NCBI GenBank assembly: GCA_015055655.1
Contig: SVHW01000003.1
Coordinates: forward strand, 98,513-162,512
Length of the DNA stretch: 64,000 nucleotides
Source of the DNA: Clostridiales bacterium
Lineage (GTDB): Bacteria; Bacillota; Clostridia; Christensenellales; Borkfalkiaceae
Direction: 5' to 3'
The notes below the pieces were generated by a model that was not told the DNA's origin, did not search any database, and worked only from the letters and a program-made list of their open reading frames with translations. Each line of letters starts with the position of its first letter. Positions within the stretch are counted from its first letter, which is position 1. This document shows, piece by piece, positions 15,751-23,698 of this stretch. The translations under genes were made by a program, and so were the position numbers.

Positions 15751-16446
15751 ATGACGACGCAAGAAAAAATAGCAAATTATGAAAATTTAATATCGGGTGA
15801 ATTCAAGGAAAAATTCGATTATTTTCGCGCTTTACTCTTAGAATATAATGAAAAATACAATTTAACCACCATTTTAGAAGAAAAAGATATGTTGTATAAG
15901 CATTTTTTGGATAGCGCGCTGGGAGAGAGTTTTTTCATAAAAAACGGGAAAGTGGCGGAAATAGGTTCCGGCGCGGGTTTTCCGTCGATTCCTTTAAAGA
16001 TACTCCGGCCTGATATATCCTTTGATTTATTTGAAAGCGTGGGTAAAAAATGCGATTTTTTGCGTGTTGTTGTGGATAAGTTGCAATTATCCAACGTGCA
16101 TATTTATAATATTCGCGCGGAAGATGCTGCGAAGGATAAGCAGTATAGAGAAAGATACGACCACGTTACGGCGCGCGCGGTTGCGCGGATGAATACTTTA
16201 AGTGAGTATTGCCTACCTTTCGTGAAAGTGGGCGGCACGTTTATCGCATATAAAAGCGGCGATATAAGCGAGATAACCGAAGCGGAAAGTGCCTATAAAG
16301 TTTTAGGCGGAAAATTAAAAGAGTGCGATAGTTACGCCCTTCCGTATGATTACGGGGAAAGGACGCTGGCGGTCGTGGAAAAGATAAAAAACACGCCGCC
16401 GAGATATCCGCGTGGACAGGGAAAAGAGAGAAAAAATCCCCTTTAA
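15751..16446 (+). CDS. rsmG: 16S rRNA (guanine527-N7)-methyltransferase RsmG (GidB)
   Basis: A 231-aa protein with LLLEYNEKYNLT near residue 30, HFLDSALG, SAM motif EIGSGAGFPSIPLKI near 71, and the C-terminal PPRYPRGQGKERKNPL typical of GidB. It methylates G527 of 16S rRNA. In Firmicutes gidB usually lies origin-proximal behind mnmE-mnmG; those genes are absent here. It is transcribed away from oriC by a promoter that leaves at most a few nucleotides of leader. Confidence 0.95.
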   Translation: MTTQEKIANYENLISGEFKEKFDYFRALLLEYNEKYNLTTILEEKDMLYKHFLDSALGESFFIKNGKVAEIGSGAGFPSIPLKILRPDISFDLFESVGKKCDFLRVVVDKLQLSNVHIYNIRAEDAAKDKQYRERYDHVTARAVARMNTLSEYCLPFVKVGGTFIAYKSGDISEITEAESAYKVLGGKLKECDSYALPYDYGERTLAVVEKIKNTPPRYPRGQGKERKNPL

Positions 16447-16451
16447 AAGGC

Positions 16452-16482
16452 AAAAAAAAGAACGGAATTTTCCGTTCTTTTT
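16452..16482. terminator. Bidirectional terminator between rsmG and the tyrosine kinase gene
   Basis: The stem AAAAGAACGGA and its complement around a 3-nt loop has A runs on one side and T runs on the other, so it can serve both converging genes. Confidence 0.8.
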
Positions 16483-16493
16483 TATTTTTCTAT

Positions 16494-17276
16494 TTATTTT
16501 TTTTCGTCTTCGTTGGACGAATCGTAACTATAAGAATAGTATTTGTATCTATCCGAGTGGTAAGAAAGTTTTTCGTTTACCATATAATCGTTGACGACGA
16601 CGCCAAGCACTTTCGCTTTTGCAAAGTTGAGTTTTTCCAGGGTCTTTCCAATATCGTTGACGTAAGACATTTCGTATCTGGTTACGATAACCGTGCCGTC
16701 CGCTTGCGTAGCAAGCGCAATCGCGTCGGAAACGACGAGAAGGGGAGGCGTATCGATAATGACGTAATCGTATTTTTGTTTCAATTCCTCGATAAATTTC
16801 GTCATTTCCTCACTTTCCAACAGCTCGTAAGGGCGAGGCGCGTGCGTGCCGCAGGTGATATACGAAAGATTTTTATTTTCGCTGTAACAATGGGTTACTT
16901 CTTCCAAGGAATTTTGTCCCGAAAGGTAATCCGCTAAGCCGGGGATAGATTTTCTTTTGAAAAATCTGGAAATTCTGCCCTTGCGGATATCGGCGTCTAC
17001 AAGCACCACTTTCGCGTCGGAAAAAGCGAACATCAATGCAAGGTTGACAGCCACCGTCGTTTTGCCGTCTTCCGGACAAGCAGACGTCATAACGATAACC
17101 GTGCCTTCGCCCGATTGTTTTTTAGGTACGGATACCGTCAAAGAAGATTTGAAATTTCGAAACGCTTCCATTACGTTGAAAGCTACTTTATCGGAAAGGA
17201 GATATTCTACGCGGCTGGAAGAACTGTTTTTTGCTCTATCACGGATTTTTTCGTCGTGTTTTTTAAATAAACGCAT
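16494..17276 (-). CDS. CpsD/CapB-type bacterial tyrosine kinase
   Basis: A 260-aa BY-kinase with Walker A SACPEDGKTT near residue 65, Walker A' VVLVDADIRKGRI near 91, Walker B DYVIIDTPP near 167, and a tyrosine-rich autophosphorylation tail near residue 240 (YHSDRYKYYSYSYD). Such kinases pair with a membrane adaptor to control capsule or exopolysaccharide export. The start overlaps the adaptor's stop as TAATG. No glycosyltransferase or polymerase gene lies beside it. Confidence 0.9.
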   Translation of the reverse strand: MRLFKKHDEKIRDRAKNSSSSRVEYLLSDKVAFNVMEAFRNFKSSLTVSVPKKQSGEGTVIVMTSACPEDGKTTVAVNLALMFAFSDAKVVLVDADIRKGRISRFFKRKSIPGLADYLSGQNSLEEVTHCYSENKNLSYITCGTHAPRPYELLESEEMTKFIEELKQKYDYVIIDTPPLLVVSDAIALATQADGTVIVTRYEMSYVNDIGKTLEKLNFAKAKVLGVVVNDYMVNEKLSYHSDRYKYYSYSYDSSNEDEKK

Positions 17277-18547
17277 TAGTTTTTCTCCTTCGTAGAAGCG
17301 TTTTCTACTCTTTCACTATCTTGGAAGGTAGGGATAACCCCCAAAACGGGTACGTTAAATACGTCTGTAATTTGTTCAATACTGCGAAGACGTTTATCCG
17401 AACGGTCGATGATAATAATAACGATACAAGAAATCAACAACGCCGCCGCACCGAGGATTAAAGCGTATTTAATCGCCGTGGAGGATACCAAACCCTCGTT
17501 CGTTCTACGCACCTCGTCCATACGGGAAATACGGATACAGCTTGTGCCGTTATATCCCGAAGGGACGGGCATACGTTCTATGATATAAGCAGGAACGGCG
17601 TCTTTTAATTTTTCACGCAATTCCATGGCGTAGGCCTCGCCGTTATATACGGAAATATTTACGTAGATGAAACTTCTTGCTAAATCGTCCGCGGATGCAT
17701 CCGCCGCTTCGTCGTAGTAGGAATACGTAACCGCGCTAACGATTTTTCCAACTTCTCTTTTATAATAATCTACGTCCAATTCGCTCCATTTTTCCACGGC
17801 TTCCTTTTTCAAATCTTCCGCGTTTTTGTTGCGTTCGGTCACCGCTTTATTCCAACTCTCATACAAAGATTCCGCTTTAAGCTGTTCTGTCGTTGCGTTT
17901 TGCAAATCGTTGATGGCAGCGTCGATTTCATCGTTGACGCCGTATATGGGGGTGTAGGGCAGTTTTGAATCTTTCATCCGTGCCTCATTCCACAACTCGT
18001 CTAAAACAGCGGAGCGTTTTTCCACCTGTTCGTTGATATCGTTTAAGTTGCTGAGGGAATCCAACAATTCGTTGTAAGCGTTTTCATATTTGACCACCTC
18101 CGCCGTGGCTGTTACCACGGACGTATTTAAGGTGTTCAGTTCTTCCGTGAACTTTTCTAATTCTTTGCCCGTCAACGTCGATTTTTTCTTTTCTAACGCG
18201 TCCAAACGTTCTTTTTTAGGTAAGCCTTTTTCGTTGAGCAAAAGTTTTTCCGCGAACGCTTCCGAATCGAGCAATTCCACCATGTTGTTCAACACGTTTT
18301 TATTGTACGCGCCGTAGATGCCGTACTGGCTGTCGGAAACGGCATCCCCACTATTTTTGTTGGGGTTGATATAGAATTTCATTTCCGTGCCGTAGTATTC
18401 TACGTTATGCGTACGAAGAAAACCGATGCCTGCGCCAAGCAACGCGCCTGCAATAACGATGAGAATAATCAGCTTTAATTTACTCAAAAGCAAACGGAAA
18501 ATTTCCATAATGCTTATCTCATTTTGCTTTTGCAAATTTTCTTCCAT
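17276..18547 (-). CDS. Wzz/CpsC-type chain-length regulator, kinase activator
   Basis: A 423-aa protein with TM1 at ~27-46, TM2 at ~355-378 and a large extracytoplasmic region between. That region is long for the CpsC family because of predicted coiled-coil segments (for example ERLDALEKKKSTLTGKELEK). After TM2, DRSDKRLRSIEQITDVFNVPVLGVIP is the segment that activates the partner kinase encoded immediately downstream. AAGGAG precedes the ATG. Confidence 0.85.
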   Translation of the reverse strand: MEENLQKQNEISIMEIFRLLLSKLKLIILIVIAGALLGAGIGFLRTHNVEYYGTEMKFYINPNKNSGDAVSDSQYGIYGAYNKNVLNNMVELLDSEAFAEKLLLNEKGLPKKERLDALEKKKSTLTGKELEKFTEELNTLNTSVVTATAEVVKYENAYNELLDSLSNLNDINEQVEKRSAVLDELWNEARMKDSKLPYTPIYGVNDEIDAAINDLQNATTEQLKAESLYESWNKAVTERNKNAEDLKKEAVEKWSELDVDYYKREVGKIVSAVTYSYYDEAADASADDLARSFIYVNISVYNGEAYAMELREKLKDAVPAYIIERMPVPSGYNGTSCIRISRMDEVRRTNEGLVSSTAIKYALILGAAALLISCIVIIIIDRSDKRLRSIEQITDVFNVPVLGVIPTFQDSERVENASTKEKN

Positions 18548-18580
18548 AAAAATCTCCTTGATTTATCTCTAATCCACATC

Positions 18581-18609
18581 ATTATATCACGAAAAAAACG
18601 AATTGTAAA
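18581..18609 (-). promoter_or_regulatory. Sigma-A promoter of the chain-length regulator/tyrosine kinase pair
   Basis: TTTACA, 17 nt, TATAAT on the minus strand, 34 nt upstream of the gene start. Confidence 0.75.
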
Positions 18610-18680
18610 GCCCTTTTGGATTATAAATAGTGTATTATACGCGTATATATCACAATTTTCGACGAAAAAAAGGGGAGAAA

Positions 18681-19559
18681 TCAGTCGATTTCCGTATCGT
18701 CGTCTTCGCTTTCGTCCTCTTCTTTTTTAGGGCATTGGGGACAAGGTTTTTTAAAGCGAAGCTCGCTTGCAGGGTAGTCTTTGAAAATCCAACCCCCGTT
18801 TTTGTCGTCTATTTTCACGCGAACTTCCATCTTTAACATATTCAACGAGGCAACGATGGCTTTCCCTTCGGGCGTGCCCACTTCCGCGCCTACTTTGGGC
18901 AGCTGTTTCGCCGCGTCCACGTAATAATCGATTTCGTAGCCCAAGCAACACATCAACCTGCCGCAAAGCCCGCTGATTTTGCCGGGGTTTAAGGAAAGGT
19001 TTTGTGCTTTTGCCATTTTCACGCTCACTTTTTTGAATTCGGGCATATTGCCTGCGCAACAGCAAACTCTGCCGCAAGGGGCGATGCCGCCAAGATATTT
19101 CGTTTCGTCGCGGATACCCACTTGGCGTAAATCGATACGGGTATGGAAGGCAGAAGCAAGGTCTTTTACCAAATCGCGGAAATCCACACGGCTTTCCGAG
19201 GTGAAGAAAAAGGTGATTTTACCGCTATCGAAAGAGAATTCGCAATCCACGAGTTTCATTTCCAATTCCCTTGCGGCAATTTTTTCTTTGCAGATGCGGA
19301 TAGCTTCCGGTTTTCTCGCTTCAAACGCCTGATATTTTTCCGTGTCCTTTTGCGTTGCGATACGAAGGATAGGTTTCAAAGGGGAAACGATTTCGCTGTC
19401 GTCGATTTCCCGTTCGGGATGCGCCACCCAAGCGTATTCTACGCCGCGCGAGGTTTCTACGATAACGGGCGTGTTTCTTTGGTAAACGTCGCCTTCTTTG
19501 GGGGTGAAATAATACAGCTTGCCCCCGTTTTTAAATTTAATGCCTACAACTTTTGTCAT
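18681..19559 (-). CDS. ricT: RicT (YaaT), PSP1-domain regulatory iron-sulfur protein
   Basis: A 292-aa protein with the PSP1 domain and the cysteine motifs APCGRVCCC near residue 164 and CGRLMCC near 203. In Bacillus the RicT/RicA/RicF complex binds [4Fe-4S] clusters and promotes RNase Y-dependent mRNA maturation, competence and sporulation. The C-terminus adds CPQCP and an acidic tail. The ATG at 19559 follows AAAGGACG. It lies directly after holB, as in Bacillus. Confidence 0.92.
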   Translation of the reverse strand: MTKVVGIKFKNGGKLYYFTPKEGDVYQRNTPVIVETSRGVEYAWVAHPEREIDDSEIVSPLKPILRIATQKDTEKYQAFEARKPEAIRICKEKIAARELEMKLVDCEFSFDSGKITFFFTSESRVDFRDLVKDLASAFHTRIDLRQVGIRDETKYLGGIAPCGRVCCCAGNMPEFKKVSVKMAKAQNLSLNPGKISGLCGRLMCCLGYEIDYYVDAAKQLPKVGAEVGTPEGKAIVASLNMLKMEVRVKIDDKNGGWIFKDYPASELRFKKPCPQCPKKEEDESEDDDTEID

Positions 19560-19587
19560 AATACGTCCTTTCGCCAATCGCCGCGCT

Positions 19588-20583
19588 TTAACGCAAACGG
19601 GCTTTGGCGTCGTTTTCGAAAATTTTTGCCACCAATAATTCTAAACATTGCGCAAAGGTGGCGTTGAAAAACGTATGCAGTTCCGCTTTGGAAAGCTCGT
19701 TTTGCGCAAATAACAACGTGGATAAAGAAAAGCGTTCCGCCACCCGTTTTAAACGCGCGTTTTCCACGCGCAAAAGGATATGCGGATTCTCTTTTCCGTC
19801 TGCTTGCGTCTTTTGCAACAGCGCGTCGCGAAAAATCAAACGGAGCAGATATAACAATTCCTTTTTACGCTTCGTTTCCCCCGTCTTTTTAATCTGCGAA
19901 GGGAGCGCCTCTTTCGTGCAGAGCAATAGCGCAAACGCCTCGTCCACGAGCGCGCGGTAGTCGCCGCCCTCTAAGGTGTTTTGCGCTTCGCCAACGCTGC
20001 CGCCGCTTGCCGCGGCGCACAAAGAAAAATCGTTGTCCGTATATTTTCCGTCCGTATAAATGCGCTGCAACGCCGCTGCAACGTCCCGTTCGTCAAAGGG
20101 GGAGATTTCCAGCTTGGCAACGCGCGAAAGAACGGTGGGGAGGACGGGGAAAGCCGTCGTTGCGCCCAATAAAAACACGACGTCTTCGGGCGGCTCTTCC
20201 AACAGCTTTAACAATTTGTTTTGCGAGGGAATATTCGCCTCGGCAAAATCGGCGATGGCGAACGCTTTAATATCCCCTTCTACGGGGCGTAACATACACT
20301 CTTCCGTCAATTTTTCCGCGTCTTCCACGACGAATTTTTTATCGGCGGCAGGGAAGAATAAACAATCGGAAAAGGTTTCCTTATCAATGCGTTCGGCAAG
20401 GCGTCTTTCTGCGTCCGTGCGCGGCGTATCGCAGCCAAAAATCACCTTCGCAAACGTCTTTAACGCGTTGCGTAAATTGCGCTTGTCGTCAAGGAGCAAC
20501 AAATAAGCGTGCGAAAGACGGTTTTTTGCCCGTTCCGCTTGCAATAAACGGTATGCCTGCGTATTTTTAATCAACTGTTGCAT
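19588..20583 (-). CDS. holB: DNA polymerase III delta' subunit
   Basis: A 331-aa clamp-loader subunit. The AAA+ fold is recognisable by KNRLSHAYLLL at the start, SQNKLLKLLEEPPEDVVFLL near residue 126 and SRVAKLEISPF near 162. The P-loop is degenerate (LLLLDDKRNLRNALK), as expected for delta'. It loads DnaN onto DNA. AAGGAG precedes the ATG. In many Firmicutes holB follows tmk; here tmk is ~21 kb away but ricT is still adjacent. Confidence 0.88.
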   Translation of the reverse strand: MQQLIKNTQAYRLLQAERAKNRLSHAYLLLLDDKRNLRNALKTFAKVIFGCDTPRTDAERRLAERIDKETFSDCLFFPAADKKFVVEDAEKLTEECMLRPVEGDIKAFAIADFAEANIPSQNKLLKLLEEPPEDVVFLLGATTAFPVLPTVLSRVAKLEISPFDERDVAAALQRIYTDGKYTDNDFSLCAAASGGSVGEAQNTLEGGDYRALVDEAFALLLCTKEALPSQIKKTGETKRKKELLYLLRLIFRDALLQKTQADGKENPHILLRVENARLKRVAERFSLSTLLFAQNELSKAELHTFFNATFAQCLELLVAKIFENDAKARLR

Positions 20584-20617
20584 ACTTTTGCTCCTTTTTC
20601 CTACTACGTACTACACT

Positions 20618-20646
20618 ATTATAACATAAAACGTATAAATAATCAA
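20618..20646 (-). promoter_or_regulatory. Sigma-A promoter of holB-ricT
   Basis: TTGATT, 17 nt, TATAAT on the minus strand, 35 nt upstream of holB. Confidence 0.75.
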
Positions 20647-20700
20647 GAGTTATACGCAAAAGAAAAAAGGAAAAACCTAACGTTTCTCCCTTTTTTTACT

Positions 20701-20752
20701 AATATTTCAACGCGTACACGGTAGGCTTGTTTTATTTCAACGCGTACCTGCC
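20701..20752 (-). repeat. Paired direct repeat, locus 1 (GTACGCGTTGAAAT units)
   Basis: On the minus strand, two copies of TACGCGTTGAAAT lie ~31 nt apart. The first, preceded by CAGG, includes the last codons and stop of the EamA gene. The same paired arrangement at the same ~31-nt spacing recurs after the RNase G gene at ~29.67-29.72 kb. Confidence 0.65.
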
Positions 20753-21693
20753 CCGTTCTTTTTATTTTTTTGATATTCTCGCAACGCAAGCAGATATTTC
20801 GCGATAGCCGCGCCAATGATAATCACGTAGCCGATAACGCTGATATAATCGGGAAATTCCCCTAAAACTATCATACCGAGAATTGCGGAAAAAAGCACTT
20901 GGGAATAATCAAACACGGAGATTTCTCTTGCGGGCGCGCACGAATACGCGGCGGTGATAGAGAATTGCGCCGCGCTGGCGCACAATCCCGCCAGCAATAA
21001 GAATACGACTTGAAGAAACTGCATCGGTTGAAATTGAATAATCGTCATTGGCAAAACGGAAAGACAGGAAAACGCAGAGAAGAAAAAGACAATCATTGCC
21101 GTGCGTTCGCCTTTGCCGCCGAGATAATGCACGAAAGTGTAGGCAAGCCCTGCGCCCAAGCCACCCAAAACGCCGATAAGCGCGGGCAAAGTGTGTTCAA
21201 TAGAAAAGGTGGGTTTCACCACGAACAGCGCGCCGAAAAACGCAACGGCTATCAGCAGCCAATTTTTCCAGCCTGCCCGTTCCCGTAAAATCAGCGCGGA
21301 AAAAAGGATGGCGAAAAAGGGGGATAATTTGTTTAAGATTGAGGCGTCGGCTACGTTCAAATGGTCGATGGCGTAAAAATTGCAAACAATCCCCACCGTG
21401 CCTGCAATCGAGCGTGCGAGCAAAGCGGGCAAGCAGCCTTTTTTGATTTTGAAAGAACGGCTTTTACAAAGCAGGGCGAACGCGACGACTGCCGCCACCA
21501 AGTTGCGAAAGAAGCATTTTTGGAAGGTAGGTAAATCCCCGGAAAGCCGCACAAAAATGCCCATAAGGGCGAAAAAAAGGGAAGAAAGCAAAATGAAAAA
21601 CACGCCCCGTTTGGTCTGTTTTACTTTTTCTTCCCCTACGTCCTCTTGAGAGGCGTCGGTATATTGGATTTGTTGTAATTCTTCGTGGCTCAT
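20737..21693 (-). CDS. EamA/DMT superfamily transporter
   Basis: A 318-aa protein with about ten membrane helices in two EamA repeats, beginning near residue 28 (KRGVFFILLSSLFFALMGIF) and near 168. It is a drug/metabolite-type permease; substrate unknown. The N-terminal ~25 residues are polar. The -10 box ends only 6 nt before the ATG and no Shine-Dalgarno is visible, so the transcript is probably leaderless. Confidence 0.85.
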   Translation of the reverse strand: MSHEELQQIQYTDASQEDVGEEKVKQTKRGVFFILLSSLFFALMGIFVRLSGDLPTFQKCFFRNLVAAVVAFALLCKSRSFKIKKGCLPALLARSIAGTVGIVCNFYAIDHLNVADASILNKLSPFFAILFSALILRERAGWKNWLLIAVAFFGALFVVKPTFSIEHTLPALIGVLGGLGAGLAYTFVHYLGGKGERTAMIVFFFSAFSCLSVLPMTIIQFQPMQFLQVVFLLLAGLCASAAQFSITAAYSCAPAREISVFDYSQVLFSAILGMIVLGEFPDYISVIGYVIIIGAAIAKYLLALREYQKNKKNGAGTR

Positions 21694-21699
21694 AGTATC

Positions 21700-21728
21700 A
21701 TTATACGCGTTTTTTACGGAAAAGTAAA
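21700..21728 (-). promoter_or_regulatory. Promoter giving a leaderless EamA transcript
   Basis: TTTACT, 17 nt, TATAAT on the minus strand; 6 nt from the -10 box to the ATG at 21693. Confidence 0.7.
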
Positions 21729-21932
21729 TTAGGTTAAAATGCTGTCAAACGTTTCGCCAAAAAATTCGCAAAGTTTGGCGAGTAGCGCAAAACTCGGTTC
21801 GCAAATTTCGTTTTCCCAAGCGCTAACCGTGCGTTGGTCGATTTCTAAAACACCAGCGAGCTGTTTTTGTGTTATTCCCGCCCCGCGGCGCAAGTTTCTT
21901 AAATTTTCCGCAAATTTGATTTTCTTTATCAT
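21729..21932 (-). CDS. Small XRE-family helix-turn-helix repressor
   Basis: A 67-aa protein that is almost entirely a Cro/CI-type HTH: LRNLRRGAGITQKQLAGVL followed by QRTVSAWENEICEPSF. AGGA lies 8 nt before the ATG at 21932. The frame stays open through the upstream duplicated DNA, but that extension has no ribosome site. A series of near-identical palindromes of the form TACCAA-N4/5-TTGGTA lies upstream, and the likely promoter sits inside them, so autorepression is expected. Confidence 0.85.
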   Translation of the reverse strand: MIKKIKFAENLRNLRRGAGITQKQLAGVLEIDQRTVSAWENEICEPSFALLAKLCEFFGETFDSILT

Positions 21933-22145
21933 TGTAAAAATCCTATCCCTTATTGCCGTTGTTTGTAGAGTTTTATCTTTCACAATTAAAATTTTACCAA
22001 AACATTGGTAAAATACTTGATATACCAAAAATTTGACTTTCTTTATCCTTGTAAAAATACTATCCCACATTGCCGTTGTTTGTAGAATTTTATCTTTTAC
22101 AATTAAAATTTTACCAAAAACATTGGTAAAATGCTCGATATACCA
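21912..22145. repeat. 117-bp tandem duplication upstream of the XRE gene
   Basis: Copy 1 (~21912-22028) and copy 2 (~22029-22145) are close to identical. Each contains the 5' end of the HTH gene, its leader and one palindromic operator. In copy 2 the start codon has been lost (CAT became CCT on the plus strand). Confidence 0.85.
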
Positions 22146-22185
22146 AAAAAATTGGTATATTATACAAATACCAATATTTTTGGTA
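21991..22185. promoter_or_regulatory. Array of four palindromic operators for the XRE repressor
   Basis: Inverted repeats with a TACCAA/TTGGTA core are at 21991-22014 (10-bp arms, 4-nt spacer), 22108-22132 (10-bp arms, 5-nt spacer), 22139-22159 (TATACCAA/TTGGTATA, 5-nt spacer) and 22169-22185 (6-bp arms, 5-nt spacer). A damaged fifth site lies near 22018-22035. Confidence 0.75.
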
Positions 22186-22187
22186 AA
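22159..22187 (-). promoter_or_regulatory. Candidate promoter of the XRE repressor gene
   Basis: TTTACC, 17 nt, TATAAT on the minus strand. The -10 touches the third operator and the -35 overlaps the fourth, so repressor binding would exclude RNA polymerase. Confidence 0.6.
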
Positions 22188-22213
22188 TATACGGGTGTTT
22201 AGTAACGGTTTTC

Positions 22214-22409
22214 GTTGAAAGCTCTAATTCATTGTGATTTTGAGGACAGGCGGTTTAGCGGTCTACGAAAATAGCTATAAAAGGTAGAAGGATATGGAAA
22301 TGGACGGAATTGTTGAAAGCTCTAATTCATTGTGGTTTTGAGGACAGGTGGTTTAGCAGTCTACGAAAATAGCTATAAAAGGGAGAAGGATATGGAAATG
22401 GACGGAATT
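22214..22409. repeat. 98-bp tandem duplication including a gene start
   Basis: Two nearly identical copies (~22214-22311 and ~22312-22409) begin GTTGAAAGCTCTAATTCATT and end with the ribosome site and first six codons of the small gene at 22392. Confidence 0.85.
22294..22341 (+). pseudogene. Truncated 5' copy of the small gene at 22392
   Basis: The first duplicate carries the same ribosome site and opening codons (MEMDGI) but runs into the second copy and stops after 15 codons. It is a by-product of the duplication. Confidence 0.6.
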
Positions 22410-22613
22410 ATTGCAGGGATTTATTATGGAAATTTGCAAGAGGCGGATAGAATAGAATACCCTAAAAATGAAAAGACGGAGAAACAAACCAGATTACACA
22501 AAGAATTACAAGAAAAAATGCCGGCGGAAATCAAAGATTTGTTTAATGATTTTTTTGACACGGTGACGTTTAACATTGTGACGAATTGTTTGCCGTGTAT
22601 AAAAGTGCGGTAA
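22392..22613 (+). CDS. Small protein resembling DUF6809-type proteins, probably shortened
   Basis: A 73-aa protein. IAGIYYGNLQEADRI near the start and a helical middle (RLHKELQEKMPAEIKDLFND) resemble a family of ~90-aa uncharacterised clostridial proteins (DUF6809, from memory). The usual C-terminal helix seems missing after FFDTVTFNIVTNC, suggesting a 3' deletion or frameshift. GGGAGAAGGAT precedes the ATG. Function unknown. It lies next to the XRE repressor's operators, which could control it. Confidence 0.55.
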   Translation: MEMDGIIAGIYYGNLQEADRIEYPKNEKTEKQTRLHKELQEKMPAEIKDLFNDFFDTVTFNIVTNCLPCIKVR

Positions 22614-22685
22614 AGTTTTGATGCGCACTAAGGCGCGAAATGGAAGAGTTCTCTTTATAAAAGCACCATAGATTGTCCTGCAACG

Positions 22686-22724
22686 AAATAGCCGCCGCGT
22701 TGAAAAACAACGCGGCGGCTATTT
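22686..22724. terminator. Strong hairpin terminator
   Basis: A 17-bp perfect stem (AAATAGCCGCCGCGTTG and its complement) with a 5-nt loop lies between the small gene and rpmA, flanked by short A and T runs. Confidence 0.7.
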
Positions 22725-22760
22725 TACGTACTGTTATTTTGATAAATTGTGAACCATATG

Positions 22761-22790
22761 AAAAAACAGGCAACGGAAACCGTTCCCTGT
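22761..22790 (-). terminator. Terminator of rplU-rpmA
   Basis: On the minus strand the stem ACAGG-GAACGG with its complement is followed by six T, directly after the rpmA stop. Confidence 0.75.
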
Positions 22791-22804
22791 CTTTGTCAAT
22801 TTGA

Positions 22805-23089
22805 TTATTGCGCGTCCGCTACGGGATAAACGCTCGCTTTTTTCTTGTCTTTGCCCATTCTTTCGTAACGTACCACACCGTCAACAAGCGCGAAAAGCGT
22901 GTCGTCTTTGCCGATACCTACGTTTGCGCCCGGATGGATTTTCGTACCACGTTGACGTACAAGGATGTTGCCTGCAAGAACGCTTTGGCCGTCGCTACGC
23001 TTCGTGCCAAGACGCTTTGCTTCGCTGTCTCTGCCGTTGTGGGAAGAACCGGTACCTTTCTTATGAGCGAATAAACGAATAAAAATCAT
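22805..23089 (-). CDS. rpmA: 50S ribosomal protein L27 with N-terminal extension
   Basis: A 94-aa L27 with [35 protein letters not shown] and a normal C-terminus. The N-terminus [12 protein letters not shown] matches the Firmicutes-type extension that the protease Prp removes (after FFA in Staphylococcus), though it is shorter than usual. AAGGAG precedes the ATG. No prp gene lies in the 52 nt between rplU and rpmA, where it usually is. Confidence 0.95.
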   Translation of the reverse strand: MIFIRLFAHKKGTGSSHNGRDSEAKRLGTKRSDGQSVLAGNILVRQRGTKIHPGANVGIGKDDTLFALVDGVVRYERMGKDKKKASVYPVADAQ

Positions 23090-23141
23090 TTTTCTTTCTC
23101 CTTAATTCAAGTATTTGTTGTCCCTAAATAGGGCGGTGCGG

Positions 23142-23447
23142 TTAAAGTTCGATTTTTTCTACTTTAACAGCGGTGAAAGGTTGTCTGTGACCTTGCTTTT
23201 TACGTTCGTTCTTCTTCGCTTTATACTTGAAGACGATAATCTTTTTCGCTTTGTCTTGCTTAACAACCGTTGCAGTTACCTTTGCGGATGCTACTTCCGC
23301 GCCGGCCTTGATACCGTTCTCGTCGGCAACCATAAGCACTTTGAAAGAAACGGAGTCGCCTTCGTTTGCCGCAAGTTTTTCCATGCGTACAACGTCGCCT
23401 TCCGCAACTTTGTATTGCTTGTTACCGTTATCGATGATAGCGTACAT
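23142..23447 (-). CDS. rplU: 50S ribosomal protein L21
   Basis: A 101-aa protein beginning [18 protein letters not shown] and containing [14 protein letters not shown], the canonical L21 start and signature. AGAGGAGG precedes the ATG. Operon with rpmA, order conserved, but without prp. Confidence 0.96.
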   Translation of the reverse strand: MYAIIDNGNKQYKVAEGDVVRMEKLAANEGDSVSFKVLMVADENGIKAGAEVASAKVTATVVKQDKAKKIIVFKYKAKKNERKKQGHRQPFTAVKVEKIEL

Positions 23448-23561
23448 ACAATTTTTACCTCCTCTTTCCAGTCTCGAAGAATATCCAAGGCGCGCGCTTT
23501 TTCAAAAAAATCCTTGAAAAATTGCGACTTAAAATAGCCCGTTTCTATCGGCTCGGATACT
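23448..23561 (-). ncRNA. Long rplU leader, candidate L21 leader element
   Basis: About 105 nt separate the promoter from rplU. Firmicutes rplU operons often carry a structured L21 autoregulatory leader here. I see pairing potential (AAGG near 23510 with CCTT near 23490) but could not match the published consensus by eye. Confidence 0.3.
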
Positions 23562-23591
23562 ACTATATCATATTAACGCGCGCACCGTCAA
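23562..23591 (-). promoter_or_regulatory. Sigma-A promoter of rplU-rpmA
   Basis: TTGACG, 18 nt, TATAGT on the minus strand. Confidence 0.65.
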
Positions 23592-23698
23592 GCGTTTTTT
23601 CTTTCCTTTTTTGAAAAAATTAAAAAAAATTCCGCCAAACGGCGTATTTTTCGCGGGGAAAAGCGGTAAACTGTGAGAAAAGCATAAGGAGCAAAAAA

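Noticed and set aside
21933..22070. 46-residue N-terminal extension of the XRE repressor
   Set aside because: It is a by-product of the in-frame tandem duplication; the HTH start at 21932 has its own ribosome site.
22570..22773. 67-aa minus-strand frame
   Set aside because: It runs through a terminator hairpin, has no ribosome site and no resemblance to a protein family.
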